In this document: piece by piece, positions 9,025 through 17,231 of the stretch
Layout: each line of letters opens with the position of its first letter
Numbering within the stretch: the stretch's first letter is position 1
Origin: CAZSNT01 sp964607765
GTDB taxonomy: Bacteria > Verrucomicrobiota > Lentisphaeria > Oligosphaerales > JABHEG01
Direction: 5' to 3'
Length of the DNA stretch: 64,000 bases
NCBI GenBank assembly: GCA_964607765.1
Contig: CAZSNT010000030.1
Span: 7,210-71,209, forward strand
Made by a program: the position numbers and the translations under genes
The notes under the pieces: generated by a model
What the model was told of the DNA's origin: nothing
What the model saw: the letters and a program-made list of their open reading frames with translations, nothing else
Databases searched by the model: none

Positions 9025-10167
9025 TTATCTGAAGCATCGCACGTCCACCCACTGACCCGTCCGCACCGACTCCCGCGTCGCCGCCATCAGCCGCTGCACG
9101 TAGATGCCCTGCCGCAACCCGGGTTCGGCCTGACTCCCGGCTGCCACGCACGCCAGGAAGTTGTGCAGACACGCGACATGCCCCCGAATCCAACCGATAG
9201 CGGCCTTCGGTGTCGGGAAGCCGCCGGGCTTTGGGTAGCGCTGTCCCGTGTCGATCCGAGTCCAGCCCCGCTCGCCGCCGACCGGCGCAGCCGCAGCCCG
9301 GCCATCGTATGCCTCCAGATAATGGGGTTGCATCAGATTGAACCGCAGCGCGCCCTTGGAGCCATGGATCTCGTACCGCAGCTCGTCCTCCGATCCAGTC
9401 GCGATCTTGGTCGCCTCAATGTGACCGAGCGCGCCGCACGCCATGCGGGCCGTGACCATGACACAGTCCTCGGCGTCCACGTCGACCATGCACGAGGGAT
9501 CGTCCGGCGACGGGCGTTGTGCGTACGCTGTCTTTGTGGTCGCCCACACAGCCTCGAAGTCGCCGACCAGGGCGTGGATCAGGTCGAAGACGTGCGTCGC
9601 CAGGTCCGCAATCACCCCGCCGCCAGCCGCAGCCGACAGCTTCCATTTCATCGGTGTGCTCGGGTCCACGCTGCCGGAATGCAGGTACACGGCGCGGAAC
9701 TCCAGGACGTCGCCCAGGAACCCGCCCTCGACCATCTGCCTGGCGCGCATCGTGGCCGGCAGGAACCGGTTGTTGAAGGTCATCTGCGCGATCCGGTCGT
9801 AGCCTGCCAGCGCCGCCTCGACCTCCTGCGCCTCAGCCCACGTGCTGACCAAGGGCTTGTCGCAGTAGATGTGTTTGCCGTGCGCCATGGCGGAAAGCAA
9901 CTGCTCCCTGTGCGCGTTGTTGGGCGTGCAGATGTTCACAATGTCAACGTCCGGGTTCTCCGTGATCTCACGGTAGTCCGTGGTGGCTACAGCCGCACCG
10001 GTCAACGCCTGTGCCCGCGCCGCTGTCTGTCGGCGCGACGTGCACACGTGCGTGATGCGAGCCCGGCACGGAACCGGATCATAGAAAAAAGGCAGGTTCA
10101 CGTAGCTGTAGGCATGGACCTTGCCGATGGCGCCCATGCCGACTATGCCCACGTTGTATGTCCTCAT
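9025..10167 (-). CDS. Gfo/Idh/MocA family oxidoreductase (cytoplasmic)
   Basis: 380 residues, starting MRTYNVGIVGMGAIG with the nucleotide-binding glycines at residues 10, 12 and 15. There is no signal peptide, unlike the other two family members in the window. The conserved motif reads YCDKP, Asp replacing the more usual Glu, which is a common variant. The C-terminal half is the family's alpha/beta domain that lines the substrate site. The likely role is NAD-dependent dehydrogenation of a sugar or inositol. It is convergent with the Tat-exported homologue, separated by a strong hairpin. No partner gene shows the exact substrate. Confidence 0.88.
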   Translation of the reverse strand: MRTYNVGIVGMGAIGKVHAYSYVNLPFFYDPVPCRARITHVCTSRRQTAARAQALTGAAVATTDYREITENPDVDIVNICTPNNAHREQLLSAMAHGKHIYCDKPLVSTWAEAQEVEAALAGYDRIAQMTFNNRFLPATMRARQMVEGGFLGDVLEFRAVYLHSGSVDPSTPMKWKLSAAAGGGVIADLATHVFDLIHALVGDFEAVWATTKTAYAQRPSPDDPSCMVDVDAEDCVMVTARMACGALGHIEATKIATGSEDELRYEIHGSKGALRFNLMQPHYLEAYDGRAAAAPVGGERGWTRIDTGQRYPKPGGFPTPKAAIGWIRGHVACLHNFLACVAAGSQAEPGLRQGIYVQRLMAATRESVRTGQWVDVRCFR

Positions 10168-10295
10168 GCTGACGCTCCCGCTCGCTTGTCAATGGCTGGT
10201 CCAAGCTGAGAAAATGGCTGCTCGAACCCGCCAAAGCAAACCCCGGACGCATTCTCTCGTGACCGCTCGGTCTCGTGTGGCATCCGCCCCCCCCC

Positions 10296-10384
10296 GTAGC
10301 CCGGCTCTCCTGAGCCGGGTGTCCCGGCGTGCCTACGGATAGAGCGGAACAACAAAGACACCCGGCTCGGGAGAGCCGGGCTAC
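10296..10384. repeat. REPIN-like inverted pair of 28-base palindromic repeats
   Basis: One copy (10296-10323) reads GTAGCCCGGCTC, TCCT, GAGCCGGGTGTC. The second (10357-10384) is the same unit in the opposite orientation, differing only in the loop. They are 33 bases apart. Each copy is a hairpin, and the two can pair with each other, the arrangement called a REPIN. A third, single copy lies at 53437-53464. Such elements are mobilised in other bacteria by RAYT transposases; none is encoded here. Confidence 0.85.
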
Positions 10385-10432
10385 GGGGCGGCCTCAGGTA
10401 ACTGAAGGGTTGCGGCAGCCGTGCGACGAATG

Positions 10433-10461
10433 TTGCAGAGCAACCCTCTACACGGTATTGT
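10433..10461 (+). promoter_or_regulatory. Candidate sigma-70 promoter for the 10546 gene
   Basis: TTGCAG and TATTGT are separated by 17 bases, about 85 bases before the GTG start. The -35 and -10 match the pattern seen ahead of other genes in this window. Confidence 0.5.
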
Positions 10462-10545
10462 CATGTGACGGGCGAACGGCCAGGCATCGGCAAGGCCGCC
10501 ACACGGAAAAGTGGGAATCTGCCCCGACGCGCTACGGAGGTGGAC

Positions 10546-11886
10546 GTGCTGAAGACGACAGCGCTAGGTTGGATTGCCGTCGGCGCTGTCTGTTGGGCTC
10601 AGCACGCTCCGGTTCCCGTGCCCGAGCGCGACCTCTACCTGGCGTGGCACAACCAGACCCAGCTGTTCGAAGATAGCCGCCTGGTCGGAGTGCTCTACCG
10701 GGGCGAGGTAGTCCTGGCAGCGATCAACCAGAATGACGCCCAGCGCCTTGTCATCCGCCAAGGCAACAGGCGGCGCGATGCCGCGCGTGAGTCCTTCCGC
10801 ACAGAAGCAGAAGTGAGGGAGTATTTCGCGCGGCGGATCGTGGACCACCAGAGCAGGCTGGAAGCGATCGACGAGGACACGGCGCGTGAGCTCAAAGGTG
10901 TCTGGGATCGCCACCTCGCGCTGACCCGACTCCGCCGGGACAGCACCATATACTTCCGCACACTGCAGCCGCTGATCATCAGGCAGCCCCCGACCGCAGC
11001 ACCGTCCGAACACGCAACGCCTGCCAACGGCGCGCCCACTGTTGCCGCACCGCGCATCGCACACGCCGTCACACCAACCTATCGCAGGAAGCTCTCATGG
11101 ACGCAGGAACGACGGCTGCGCAAACAGTGGGAGAAAGAGATCGACGCGGCGCAGAAGCAGCTCCGGACACTGCGAGAGAAGCGCGTGTCCGAGGCCCGCA
11201 AGCTGAGCAGCAGGCGTGTCTGGCTCGAGCAGCTGCTTAGCCGTTTTCGCCGCTTCCGCAAAGCCCCCGGCACGTACCTGTTCGAGCCGCACGTTGTTGT
11301 CAGCAGAATCGCCCCGCTCTACCTTGACACCGCCCTGCGCGGGGAGCTGAACAAAGGTCAGATAGTGCTCGCCCGAGGCGTGCTCAACGATCGCGATTGG
11401 GTCGAAGTGCTGATCGGTGCCAAACGCTACGGCAGTTCTGCCAGCGCCTATGTGAGCCGTGCGGACTGGGAACGCGAAAGTACGGACGAGAAGCTGAAAC
11501 TCGAATATGAACTCCAGACGCTCGACGAGGAACTGGCCCTGCTCCAGGCCCGGCGTGAGTTCCTCGCCGCCGCGCGGCTCGAACTGCAGGCTGATTCCGG
11601 CAGCACCGGTTCCTACATACCCCTGACGCGGTTGCGCTTGACCCGATTCGGGGCCCTGGATTTCTATCAACTCGAGTGCCCGGGCGGCGCCACAGAGGTG
11701 TTTGATCCCGCACGTGCAGGGCGCGCCCTGAACAGTTGGCGCAAGAGCGTGGAGGAACTGGACGAGACCATTGCGGATACGCGCAAGCGGGTCGCGCGCG
11801 CCCGGAAACAGTTGGTGAGCCTCGAGACCCGAACCGCTGAGCTCGCACGCCGTGCGCAGCGTCTCGAGGCTGGCGGACACCGGTAA
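10546..11886 (+). CDS. Exported coiled-coil protein of unknown function
   Basis: 446 residues from a GTG at 10546 with a strong ribosome binding site (GGAGG, five bases away). An upstream in-frame ATG would hide the signal peptide LKTTALGWIAVGAVCWAQHA. The mature part has an N-terminal segment (about 20-90), a charged helix with Pro-rich linker, a long helical stretch rich in Arg, Lys and Glu (about 185-240), a compact middle that could be an SH3-like or beta fold (about 255-310), a second helix (320-350) and a last coiled coil (400-446). I recognise no family. It lies just before a membrane-anchored coiled-coil protein on the same strand, so the two may work together in the envelope. Confidence 0.65.
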   Translation: MLKTTALGWIAVGAVCWAQHAPVPVPERDLYLAWHNQTQLFEDSRLVGVLYRGEVVLAAINQNDAQRLVIRQGNRRRDAARESFRTEAEVREYFARRIVDHQSRLEAIDEDTARELKGVWDRHLALTRLRRDSTIYFRTLQPLIIRQPPTAAPSEHATPANGAPTVAAPRIAHAVTPTYRRKLSWTQERRLRKQWEKEIDAAQKQLRTLREKRVSEARKLSSRRVWLEQLLSRFRRFRKAPGTYLFEPHVVVSRIAPLYLDTALRGELNKGQIVLARGVLNDRDWVEVLIGAKRYGSSASAYVSRADWERESTDEKLKLEYELQTLDEELALLQARREFLAAARLELQADSGSTGSYIPLTRLRLTRFGALDFYQLECPGGATEVFDPARAGRALNSWRKSVEELDETIADTRKRVARARKQLVSLETRTAELARRAQRLEAGGHR

Positions 11887-11964
11887 CCCCCCCGCCTGCG
11901 GCTCCTGCCGGCGCCCACGCTGCCACCCGAAGCGCCAGGCCGATGGCGGCACATCTGCAAACCG

Positions 11965-11993
11965 TTGCGCTTCACGTATGGGTCACCTATAGT
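11965..11993 (+). promoter_or_regulatory. Candidate sigma-70 promoter for the 12070 gene
   Basis: TTGCGC and TATAGT are separated by 17 bases, ending 76 bases before the start codon. This suggests the gene is transcribed independently of the one upstream. Confidence 0.55.
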
Positions 11994-12069
11994 AGCTGTG
12001 TAGGAGCGATCCCAACGCCGGCCCGGCAGTGTGTCAGTCAGACGAGCACCCTTGTAAGATATCCAGACT

Positions 12070-14244
12070 ATGGCAAAACTACCCCCAGTGGCAACACCTG
12101 GCGACGATGCCGGCGGCGACGTCGAGCTGGAGATGTCGCCGGAAGAGCGCCGGAAGCTGGCTGAGAGTGAAGCACGAATGCTGGCCAAACAGCAGCGTGC
12201 GGAGCTAGCCAAAATCCGACGCGAGATGCGCTCGCCCATGGCGAAAGGCGCGCTGCTCTGGGGGGGATTGTCTGTCGCGTTGTTCGCCCTGCTCGTGGCC
12301 GGAGGCTACTTCCTGGTCTGCTTCTCCTCGGTCAACACCGCCCGCAAAACCTGCATGGATGCTTACACAGATGCGCAGCTCGACGTCATCAAGAGGTACG
12401 CCCCCGCCGATCTGACTCGGGTCGAGAAGCTCCTCGACAAAGCCAGAAACGGCAGCGTGATCGCTGAGACGAAGACCGTCTGTGAAGACTACAAGAAGGC
12501 ACACCGCGGCCTGCGTGATGCCCAGGAAAAGGCAGACGACGAACGCAAGAAATACACACGCGCTCTGTCCGAGTTCGAGGAACTGCTCGAGGAAGCCGAA
12601 CAGCAGGAACTGCAGAAGTACACGCCTGAGATCTATACGCAAGTCCAAACGCTGAAGGAGGAAGCGGGCGCCGAGTCGGGAAGCTCGTTCTCAGCCGCCA
12701 AAGCCATCGCCAAACTCTCCGAAGCATCCAGACTGTTGCGGGATACGCGGGGAGCGTACGAGTCGATCCGTGACTACAACACCACGTTCGCTGCGTTCCG
12801 GGAAGTGCACGAGAAGGTGGTGGCGGATGAGTGGTCCCACAACCTGCCGGACGAGTTGGCATCGCTGCAGAGCAAGATGACCCGGGCCGAGGCAGCCGCC
12901 CAGGCCGGGCAGTGGGAGATCGCATCTGCCGAGTATGCCGCAGCCGCTGATATCGTGAAGCCGGCGTTGACCGCCGTGCAGGAGAAACGCGACAAGGCCA
13001 CAGCAGCGGTGACGCGGTTCAACAAGGCCTTGGAAACGTCGGACACCAAGCGCATCGCCGCCATCGCCAAACAAGCCTGGGCCGAGATCGAAGGCTTGAA
13101 GAAGGCGGTGACCGAGGCGCTGACCGCGTACCGTTATGGATCGGCTCTGGAAGCCGCGGAGAAGGGCGCCGCCCTGGTCGAGTCCACAGCGCAGAAAGTG
13201 GCAACGGCTGAAGCCACCCGCGACGAAGAACTCAAGAAACTGCGGGACACTTGGAAGGAAGCAGAGCAGCATGCCAGGTTCTTCAGACTGAACTGGCGCC
13301 AGGAGTGGACCACAGTCGACGAGCAATATCGGCGGAAGATCCCAGGCCTGATCGCCTCCGAGGCATTCGTCACGCTCCTGGACAAGGTGAAGGAACTCAC
13401 GGCGAGCTTGGAGTCTCTGCTGGAGCGACGGGAGAAGCTCCTGAGCGAGACCAAGCAGGTCAAGGACGCACTCGAGACGCTTGAGAAAGACCCCCTCGTG
13501 CCCATTTTCAAGACGAATTTCCCGGAGTTTGATATGAAGCTCACGGCCACCCGCAACAACGCTGCCCGGAGCGAACGGCGGGATCAGTTGGCCGCCGCCA
13601 AACGGCTCTATGCGGCCGCCAGGAACATGCTCGAGGATGGCCTGCAGAAGTTCCAGGCATTGCGCAAGACCTGCACAGAACTCAATGACGCCTGCCGGAC
13701 GCGCCGCAAGCAGTTCGACACGGGGATACGGCTCTTCCGATTCAAGGCAATCCGGGAAATCGACGAGCTGATGGCACAGACCGGCTCGGCAACCCGACAG
13801 AAGAACTTCAGCCGCGCCTACCCGCTGCTGAAACGACTGGACAAGCTGTTGCCCGAAGCGCGGTTCACATTCGAACGCGACGGCACGGCGGTAGACAATG
13901 AAGTGGGCGTAATGTGGGCCAAAGACGGCAACGGGCCCGGGTGCTACAGCGGGAAGCGCTGTACGTGGTCGGAAGCGGACGAGTGGGTCCGCAAACTCGA
14001 CTTTGCCGGGTACGCCGACTGGCGCTTGCCCACTTACGACGAGTTGCAGGTTGTGCTCCGGATGACGGCTGCGAACCGCGGCCGCGTCTTCGATAATACC
14101 AAGAACGCCATCTACTGGTCCGGAACTTACGACACGATCCTGGACGTGGATCGCATGCTCGCGGTGGACTTCGAGCGTGGCAGAAACGTGAAGATGAAGA
14201 AGGGGACGCCGTGTTTCGTCAGGGCCATCCGCAGCCCCAGATGA
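12070..14244 (+). CDS. Membrane-anchored coiled-coil protein with C-terminal Lcl/DUF1566 domain
   Basis: 724 residues. Residues 20-56 are a charged helix, 60-84 a single transmembrane segment, and about 90-590 long Glu/Lys/Ala-rich helices typical of an extended coiled-coil stalk. The last 125 residues form a compact domain with GVMWAKDGNGPG, a WSEADEWV helix, DWRLPTYDEL and a closing FVRAIR. This is the layout of the Lcl C-terminal (DUF1566) family, a C-type-lectin-like fold found in surface proteins. I infer a periplasm-spanning or surface-displayed binding protein. It ends exactly where the convergent DAHP synthase gene ends, with no base between them. Partner and ligand are unknown. Confidence 0.75.
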   Translation: MAKLPPVATPGDDAGGDVELEMSPEERRKLAESEARMLAKQQRAELAKIRREMRSPMAKGALLWGGLSVALFALLVAGGYFLVCFSSVNTARKTCMDAYTDAQLDVIKRYAPADLTRVEKLLDKARNGSVIAETKTVCEDYKKAHRGLRDAQEKADDERKKYTRALSEFEELLEEAEQQELQKYTPEIYTQVQTLKEEAGAESGSSFSAAKAIAKLSEASRLLRDTRGAYESIRDYNTTFAAFREVHEKVVADEWSHNLPDELASLQSKMTRAEAAAQAGQWEIASAEYAAAADIVKPALTAVQEKRDKATAAVTRFNKALETSDTKRIAAIAKQAWAEIEGLKKAVTEALTAYRYGSALEAAEKGAALVESTAQKVATAEATRDEELKKLRDTWKEAEQHARFFRLNWRQEWTTVDEQYRRKIPGLIASEAFVTLLDKVKELTASLESLLERREKLLSETKQVKDALETLEKDPLVPIFKTNFPEFDMKLTATRNNAARSERRDQLAAAKRLYAAARNMLEDGLQKFQALRKTCTELNDACRTRRKQFDTGIRLFRFKAIREIDELMAQTGSATRQKNFSRAYPLLKRLDKLLPEARFTFERDGTAVDNEVGVMWAKDGNGPGCYSGKRCTWSEADEWVRKLDFAGYADWRLPTYDELQVVLRMTAANRGRVFDNTKNAIYWSGTYDTILDVDRMLAVDFERGRNVKMKKGTPCFVRAIRSPR

Positions 14245-15297
14245 TCAGTCCTGCTGCCGCAGTCTGCCGTGGGCTTCCAGGATCAATGCCTCGGTCTCAT
14301 CCCACCCCAGACACGCGTCAGTGACTGACTGCCCCCGCTCTGCTTGACTCGCCGTATCGGGTGCGGACTGCCTGCCGCCCTGCAGATTGCTCTCCAGCAT
14401 CGTGCCGGCAATGCTCGGGCTGCCGCTCTCCAACTGCGCCAGCACGTCCCGCAACGCCTCTGCCTGGCACTCCGGGACCTTCCCCGAATTCGCGTGACTG
14501 CAGTCAATGACGATGTTCGACCTCAAGCCGGCCTTCTTCATCAGCTCGGACGCAAAAGCCACATGCTCCGATCCGTAATTCGGGCCGTCCTTGCCGCCGC
14601 GCAGCACGAGATGCCCGAACGGATTGCCCTTGGTCCGAAACACGCCAACGCGCCCGTCGCCCGTGATCCCGATAAACGTGTGGGGTGATGCCGCCGTTCG
14701 GATAGCCTCAACAGCCACCTTGAGGCTGCCGTCCGTCGCGTTCTTGAAACCCGTCGGCATCGACAATCCGCTGGCCATCTGCCGATGCGTCTGGGACTCC
14801 GCCGTCCGTGCACCAATCGCGCCCCAGGCAACCAGATCGGTGATGTATTGCGGAACCACCGGCTCCAGGATCTCTGTCGCGGCCGGCAACGCCAGCTTGC
14901 CCACCTGCAGAAGCGTCTTGCGCGCCAGCCGCAACCCCTTCTCGATGTCACATGATCCGTCCAGATCCGGGTCGTATATCAGCCCCTTCCAACCGAGAAT
15001 CGTCCGCGGCTTCTCGAAGTACACCCGCATCGCGAGAACAATCCTGTCCCGGACGCGGTCACTGAGAGAACGCAGACGTTCCGCGTACTCGACCGCTCCG
15101 TCAACGTTGTGGATTGAGCAGGGCCCGACCACCATCAGGTGGCGCTGGTCACGGCGCAGCAGGATGTTCTCGATCTGCGTGCGCGCTTCCAGAACGGCCT
15201 CCGCAATGCCGTCATCCAGGGGCAGTTCTCGCCGAATCTGCTGCGGGGACGAGAGGGGGGTCTCGCCCCGGATGTTCAGGTTGTCAGTCTTGACCAT
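14245..15297 (-). CDS. aroG: 3-deoxy-7-phosphoheptulonate synthase (DAHP synthase, AroG type)
   Basis: 350 residues, the usual length for class I AroG/F/H enzymes. It condenses phosphoenolpyruvate with erythrose 4-phosphate, the first step of aromatic amino-acid synthesis. Visible conserved blocks are VVGPCSIHN near residue 60, RVYFEKPRT with the metal and substrate residues, GWKGLIYDPDLDGS, and IDCSHANSGK near the C-terminus. The start codon lies inside the end of the upstream acyl-CoA ligase gene (14-base overlap), which implies translational coupling. Which aromatic end product inhibits it cannot be told from sequence. The window's pheA is far away at 62.8 kb. Confidence 0.95.
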   Translation of the reverse strand: MVKTDNLNIRGETPLSSPQQIRRELPLDDGIAEAVLEARTQIENILLRRDQRHLMVVGPCSIHNVDGAVEYAERLRSLSDRVRDRIVLAMRVYFEKPRTILGWKGLIYDPDLDGSCDIEKGLRLARKTLLQVGKLALPAATEILEPVVPQYITDLVAWGAIGARTAESQTHRQMASGLSMPTGFKNATDGSLKVAVEAIRTAASPHTFIGITGDGRVGVFRTKGNPFGHLVLRGGKDGPNYGSEHVAFASELMKKAGLRSNIVIDCSHANSGKVPECQAEALRDVLAQLESGSPSIAGTMLESNLQGGRQSAPDTASQAERGQSVTDACLGWDETEALILEAHGRLRQQD

Positions 15298-17095
15298 CTC
15301 GGCCTTCTCCCATGTTCCGGAAACCCCGGTCGCCGCTCGGTGGAGCCGTCTCGGGAGCTGTCATGGATTCGCCACAGCGCTGCAGAAACTCGCGAATCTG
15401 GGCGCCGTGCTTCTTCCAGACACTGTGCCGCCGGATCTTCAACGTTACGGTCAGCGTGCCGTCGTCCGGAGTGAATTCCGGCAGAATCAATACATCTTTC
15501 GGTTTCTGGAAAGCGGCAAGATGAGAGGTATGCGCGAGTACCTGCCGCCTGACTTCGGCGTGGACCGCAGCCGTACCGAGTCCCGCGGCCGCCTCCGCAT
15601 CCACATTGACGCAGACGTAGATGTTCTTGCAGGCCTCCCCGATGACCATGGCCTCGGTCACCAGCGGACAGTTGCGCACCGCGTCCTCAACATGCTCCGG
15701 ATGGACCTTCTCGCCGCCGGTCAAAACCAGCATGTTCCCCTGCCTGCCGTCCAGAAACAGAAACCCGTCCGCGTCCACGTAGCCCACATCGCCGGTGTGC
15801 AGCCAGCCGTCAGCCAAGCTCTTCGCACTGGCATCTCTGTGGCGCCAGTAGCCCTTCATCACACACTGCCCTCGGACCAGAAGCTCGCCGCGAAGCTGCC
15901 GGCCCAACTTGCCTTCCTCGTCCTTGAACGTGTAGTCGCCGCCCTGCTCAGGCAGCAGCCACGACAGCATCTGCCCCGAACTGCCCAACCTGTAAGCACG
16001 CGGACAGTTGGCGCTGATCGCCGGAGTCGCTTCCGTCAGCCCGTATCCCTGATAGACGGGGAGGCCCAGATGCATGAAAAACTCCTGGTGCGCCACGTCC
16101 AACGGCGCGCCGCCGGAAATGAAGAAACGCAGGCGGCCACCGAACCGCTTCCTGATCCTGCGGAACACAAACGGGTCGAAGAACAACCAGTGCAGCAGCA
16201 TCCGCAGAGGGCAACGTTTGACGCCGGACGCCGGGGTCAGCACACAGGCCGCGTTGCGCAGCGCGTGTTTGAAAAGGACCTGCACTCGAGGAGTGGCCTC
16301 CGCGATCCGACGCCGAATGCCCGCACGCAACGCATCAGCGATGCGTGGCACGAGCAACACGATTGTCGGCGCGTAGAACGCGATGTTGCGCTGGAAGTCA
16401 CGCTTGTCCCGCGGCAGGATCACACGAGCACCCGCCAAGGGCGCAATCACCACCTCAACGACAAGTGCGAAGCTGTGCCAGTACGGCAAAACGGACATCA
16501 CGGCATCATCGACGCGGATGTCGACGCGGTCCAACGCGGAAAGCGCGTTGGTGCGGAAATTGCCGTGCGTCAGCACGACCCCCTTCGGCATGCCGGTCGA
16601 ACCACTGGTGTAGATGAGTGCGGCCGGCTCGTCGCCAGGAACAGGTACCGGAGCAATGCCCTCCGCACCGGACGCGGCGGCACCGATGTCGGAGAGACTC
16701 GCCAGCGGGATGTCGGCGTTGTCGGCGCTGACCTTCTCGAGCAGAGCCGAATGCGCCAGGATGAGAGCAGGCTCGCAGTCGCGGATGATGAACCCCGTCT
16801 CCAGGTCCCCGAGCGTCTCACACACAGGCACGGCAATGGCGCCGCACCACCAGCAGGCGTAAAAAGCCCGAACCTGGTCCGCACACTTCGGTGTGATGAT
16901 GGCCACACGGTCGCCGGGCGCGACGCCGCGCTCCTGCAACACGTGCCCCCAGCAGGCAGCCACGGCCACGAACTCACCGACAGTGATACTGCGCAGTTCG
17001 CCATCCTGGCGGTAGCAGAGAAAGTCCTTGTCGGCGAACGACTGCCCCGCGTCGGTTAGGTGCTGAGCCAAACTAGCCATGTGCATCAATCCCAT
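15284..17095 (-). CDS. AMP-forming acyl-CoA synthetase (long-chain type)
   Basis: 603 residues of the ANL superfamily. It activates a carboxylic acid with ATP and joins it to CoA. The phosphate-binding motif YTSGSTGMPKG is at 162-172, GYGLTEATP at about 365, and GDVGYVDADGFLFLDGR marks the hinge region. Near the C-terminus, TLTVTLKIRR contains the lysine expected for adenylation. The size and hinge are those of long-chain fatty acyl-CoA ligases. ATG codons at 17095, 17086 and 17080 are all possible starts and none has a clear ribosome binding site. Its last codons overlap aroG by 14 bases. Why it should be tied to aromatic biosynthesis is unclear; an aromatic acid substrate is possible but unproven. 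Confidence 0.88.
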   Translation of the reverse strand: MGLMHMASLAQHLTDAGQSFADKDFLCYRQDGELRSITVGEFVAVAACWGHVLQERGVAPGDRVAIITPKCADQVRAFYACWWCGAIAVPVCETLGDLETGFIIRDCEPALILAHSALLEKVSADNADIPLASLSDIGAAASGAEGIAPVPVPGDEPAALIYTSGSTGMPKGVVLTHGNFRTNALSALDRVDIRVDDAVMSVLPYWHSFALVVEVVIAPLAGARVILPRDKRDFQRNIAFYAPTIVLLVPRIADALRAGIRRRIAEATPRVQVLFKHALRNAACVLTPASGVKRCPLRMLLHWLFFDPFVFRRIRKRFGGRLRFFISGGAPLDVAHQEFFMHLGLPVYQGYGLTEATPAISANCPRAYRLGSSGQMLSWLLPEQGGDYTFKDEEGKLGRQLRGELLVRGQCVMKGYWRHRDASAKSLADGWLHTGDVGYVDADGFLFLDGRQGNMLVLTGGEKVHPEHVEDAVRNCPLVTEAMVIGEACKNIYVCVNVDAEAAAGLGTAAVHAEVRRQVLAHTSHLAAFQKPKDVLILPEFTPDDGTLTVTLKIRRHSVWKKHGAQIREFLQRCGESMTAPETAPPSGDRGFRNMGEGRDGQD

Positions 17096-17163
17096 ACATC
17101 ATTTGCGCCCCTAGGAATATACACAGCCGTCCCCCGCTTTCACGCCTCCTGCTGCCGCCTCCC

Positions 17164-17192
17164 TTGCGTCCTCTCCCCGGCCGTGTCATATT
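17164..17192 (+). promoter_or_regulatory. Candidate sigma-70 promoter for the ArsR-methyltransferase gene
   Basis: TTGCGT and CATATT are separated by 17 bases, ending 39 bases before the start codon. The -10 matches consensus at four of six bases. Confidence 0.4.
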
Positions 17193-17231
17193 CCGTGCCC
17201 GTCAGCGCCCACCCCTGATCAGAGGCACAGC

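Larger units (their letters stand above)
10168..10545. other. Intergenic region with repeat pair and promoter
   Basis: 378 bases without a supported gene, between divergently transcribed genes. It contains the inverted REP-like pair (10296-10384) and a sigma-70-type promoter for the + strand gene (10433-10461). I see no conserved RNA. The reading frame that extends upstream from the GTG at 10546 has no ribosome binding site of its own. Confidence 0.6.

Noticed and set aside
14591..17059. An 822-codon open frame on the + strand, antisense to the acyl-CoA ligase and aroG genes
   Set aside because: It mirrors two well-conserved genes on the other strand, has Arg/His-rich composition typical of antisense GC-rich DNA, and shows no domain or ribosome binding site.
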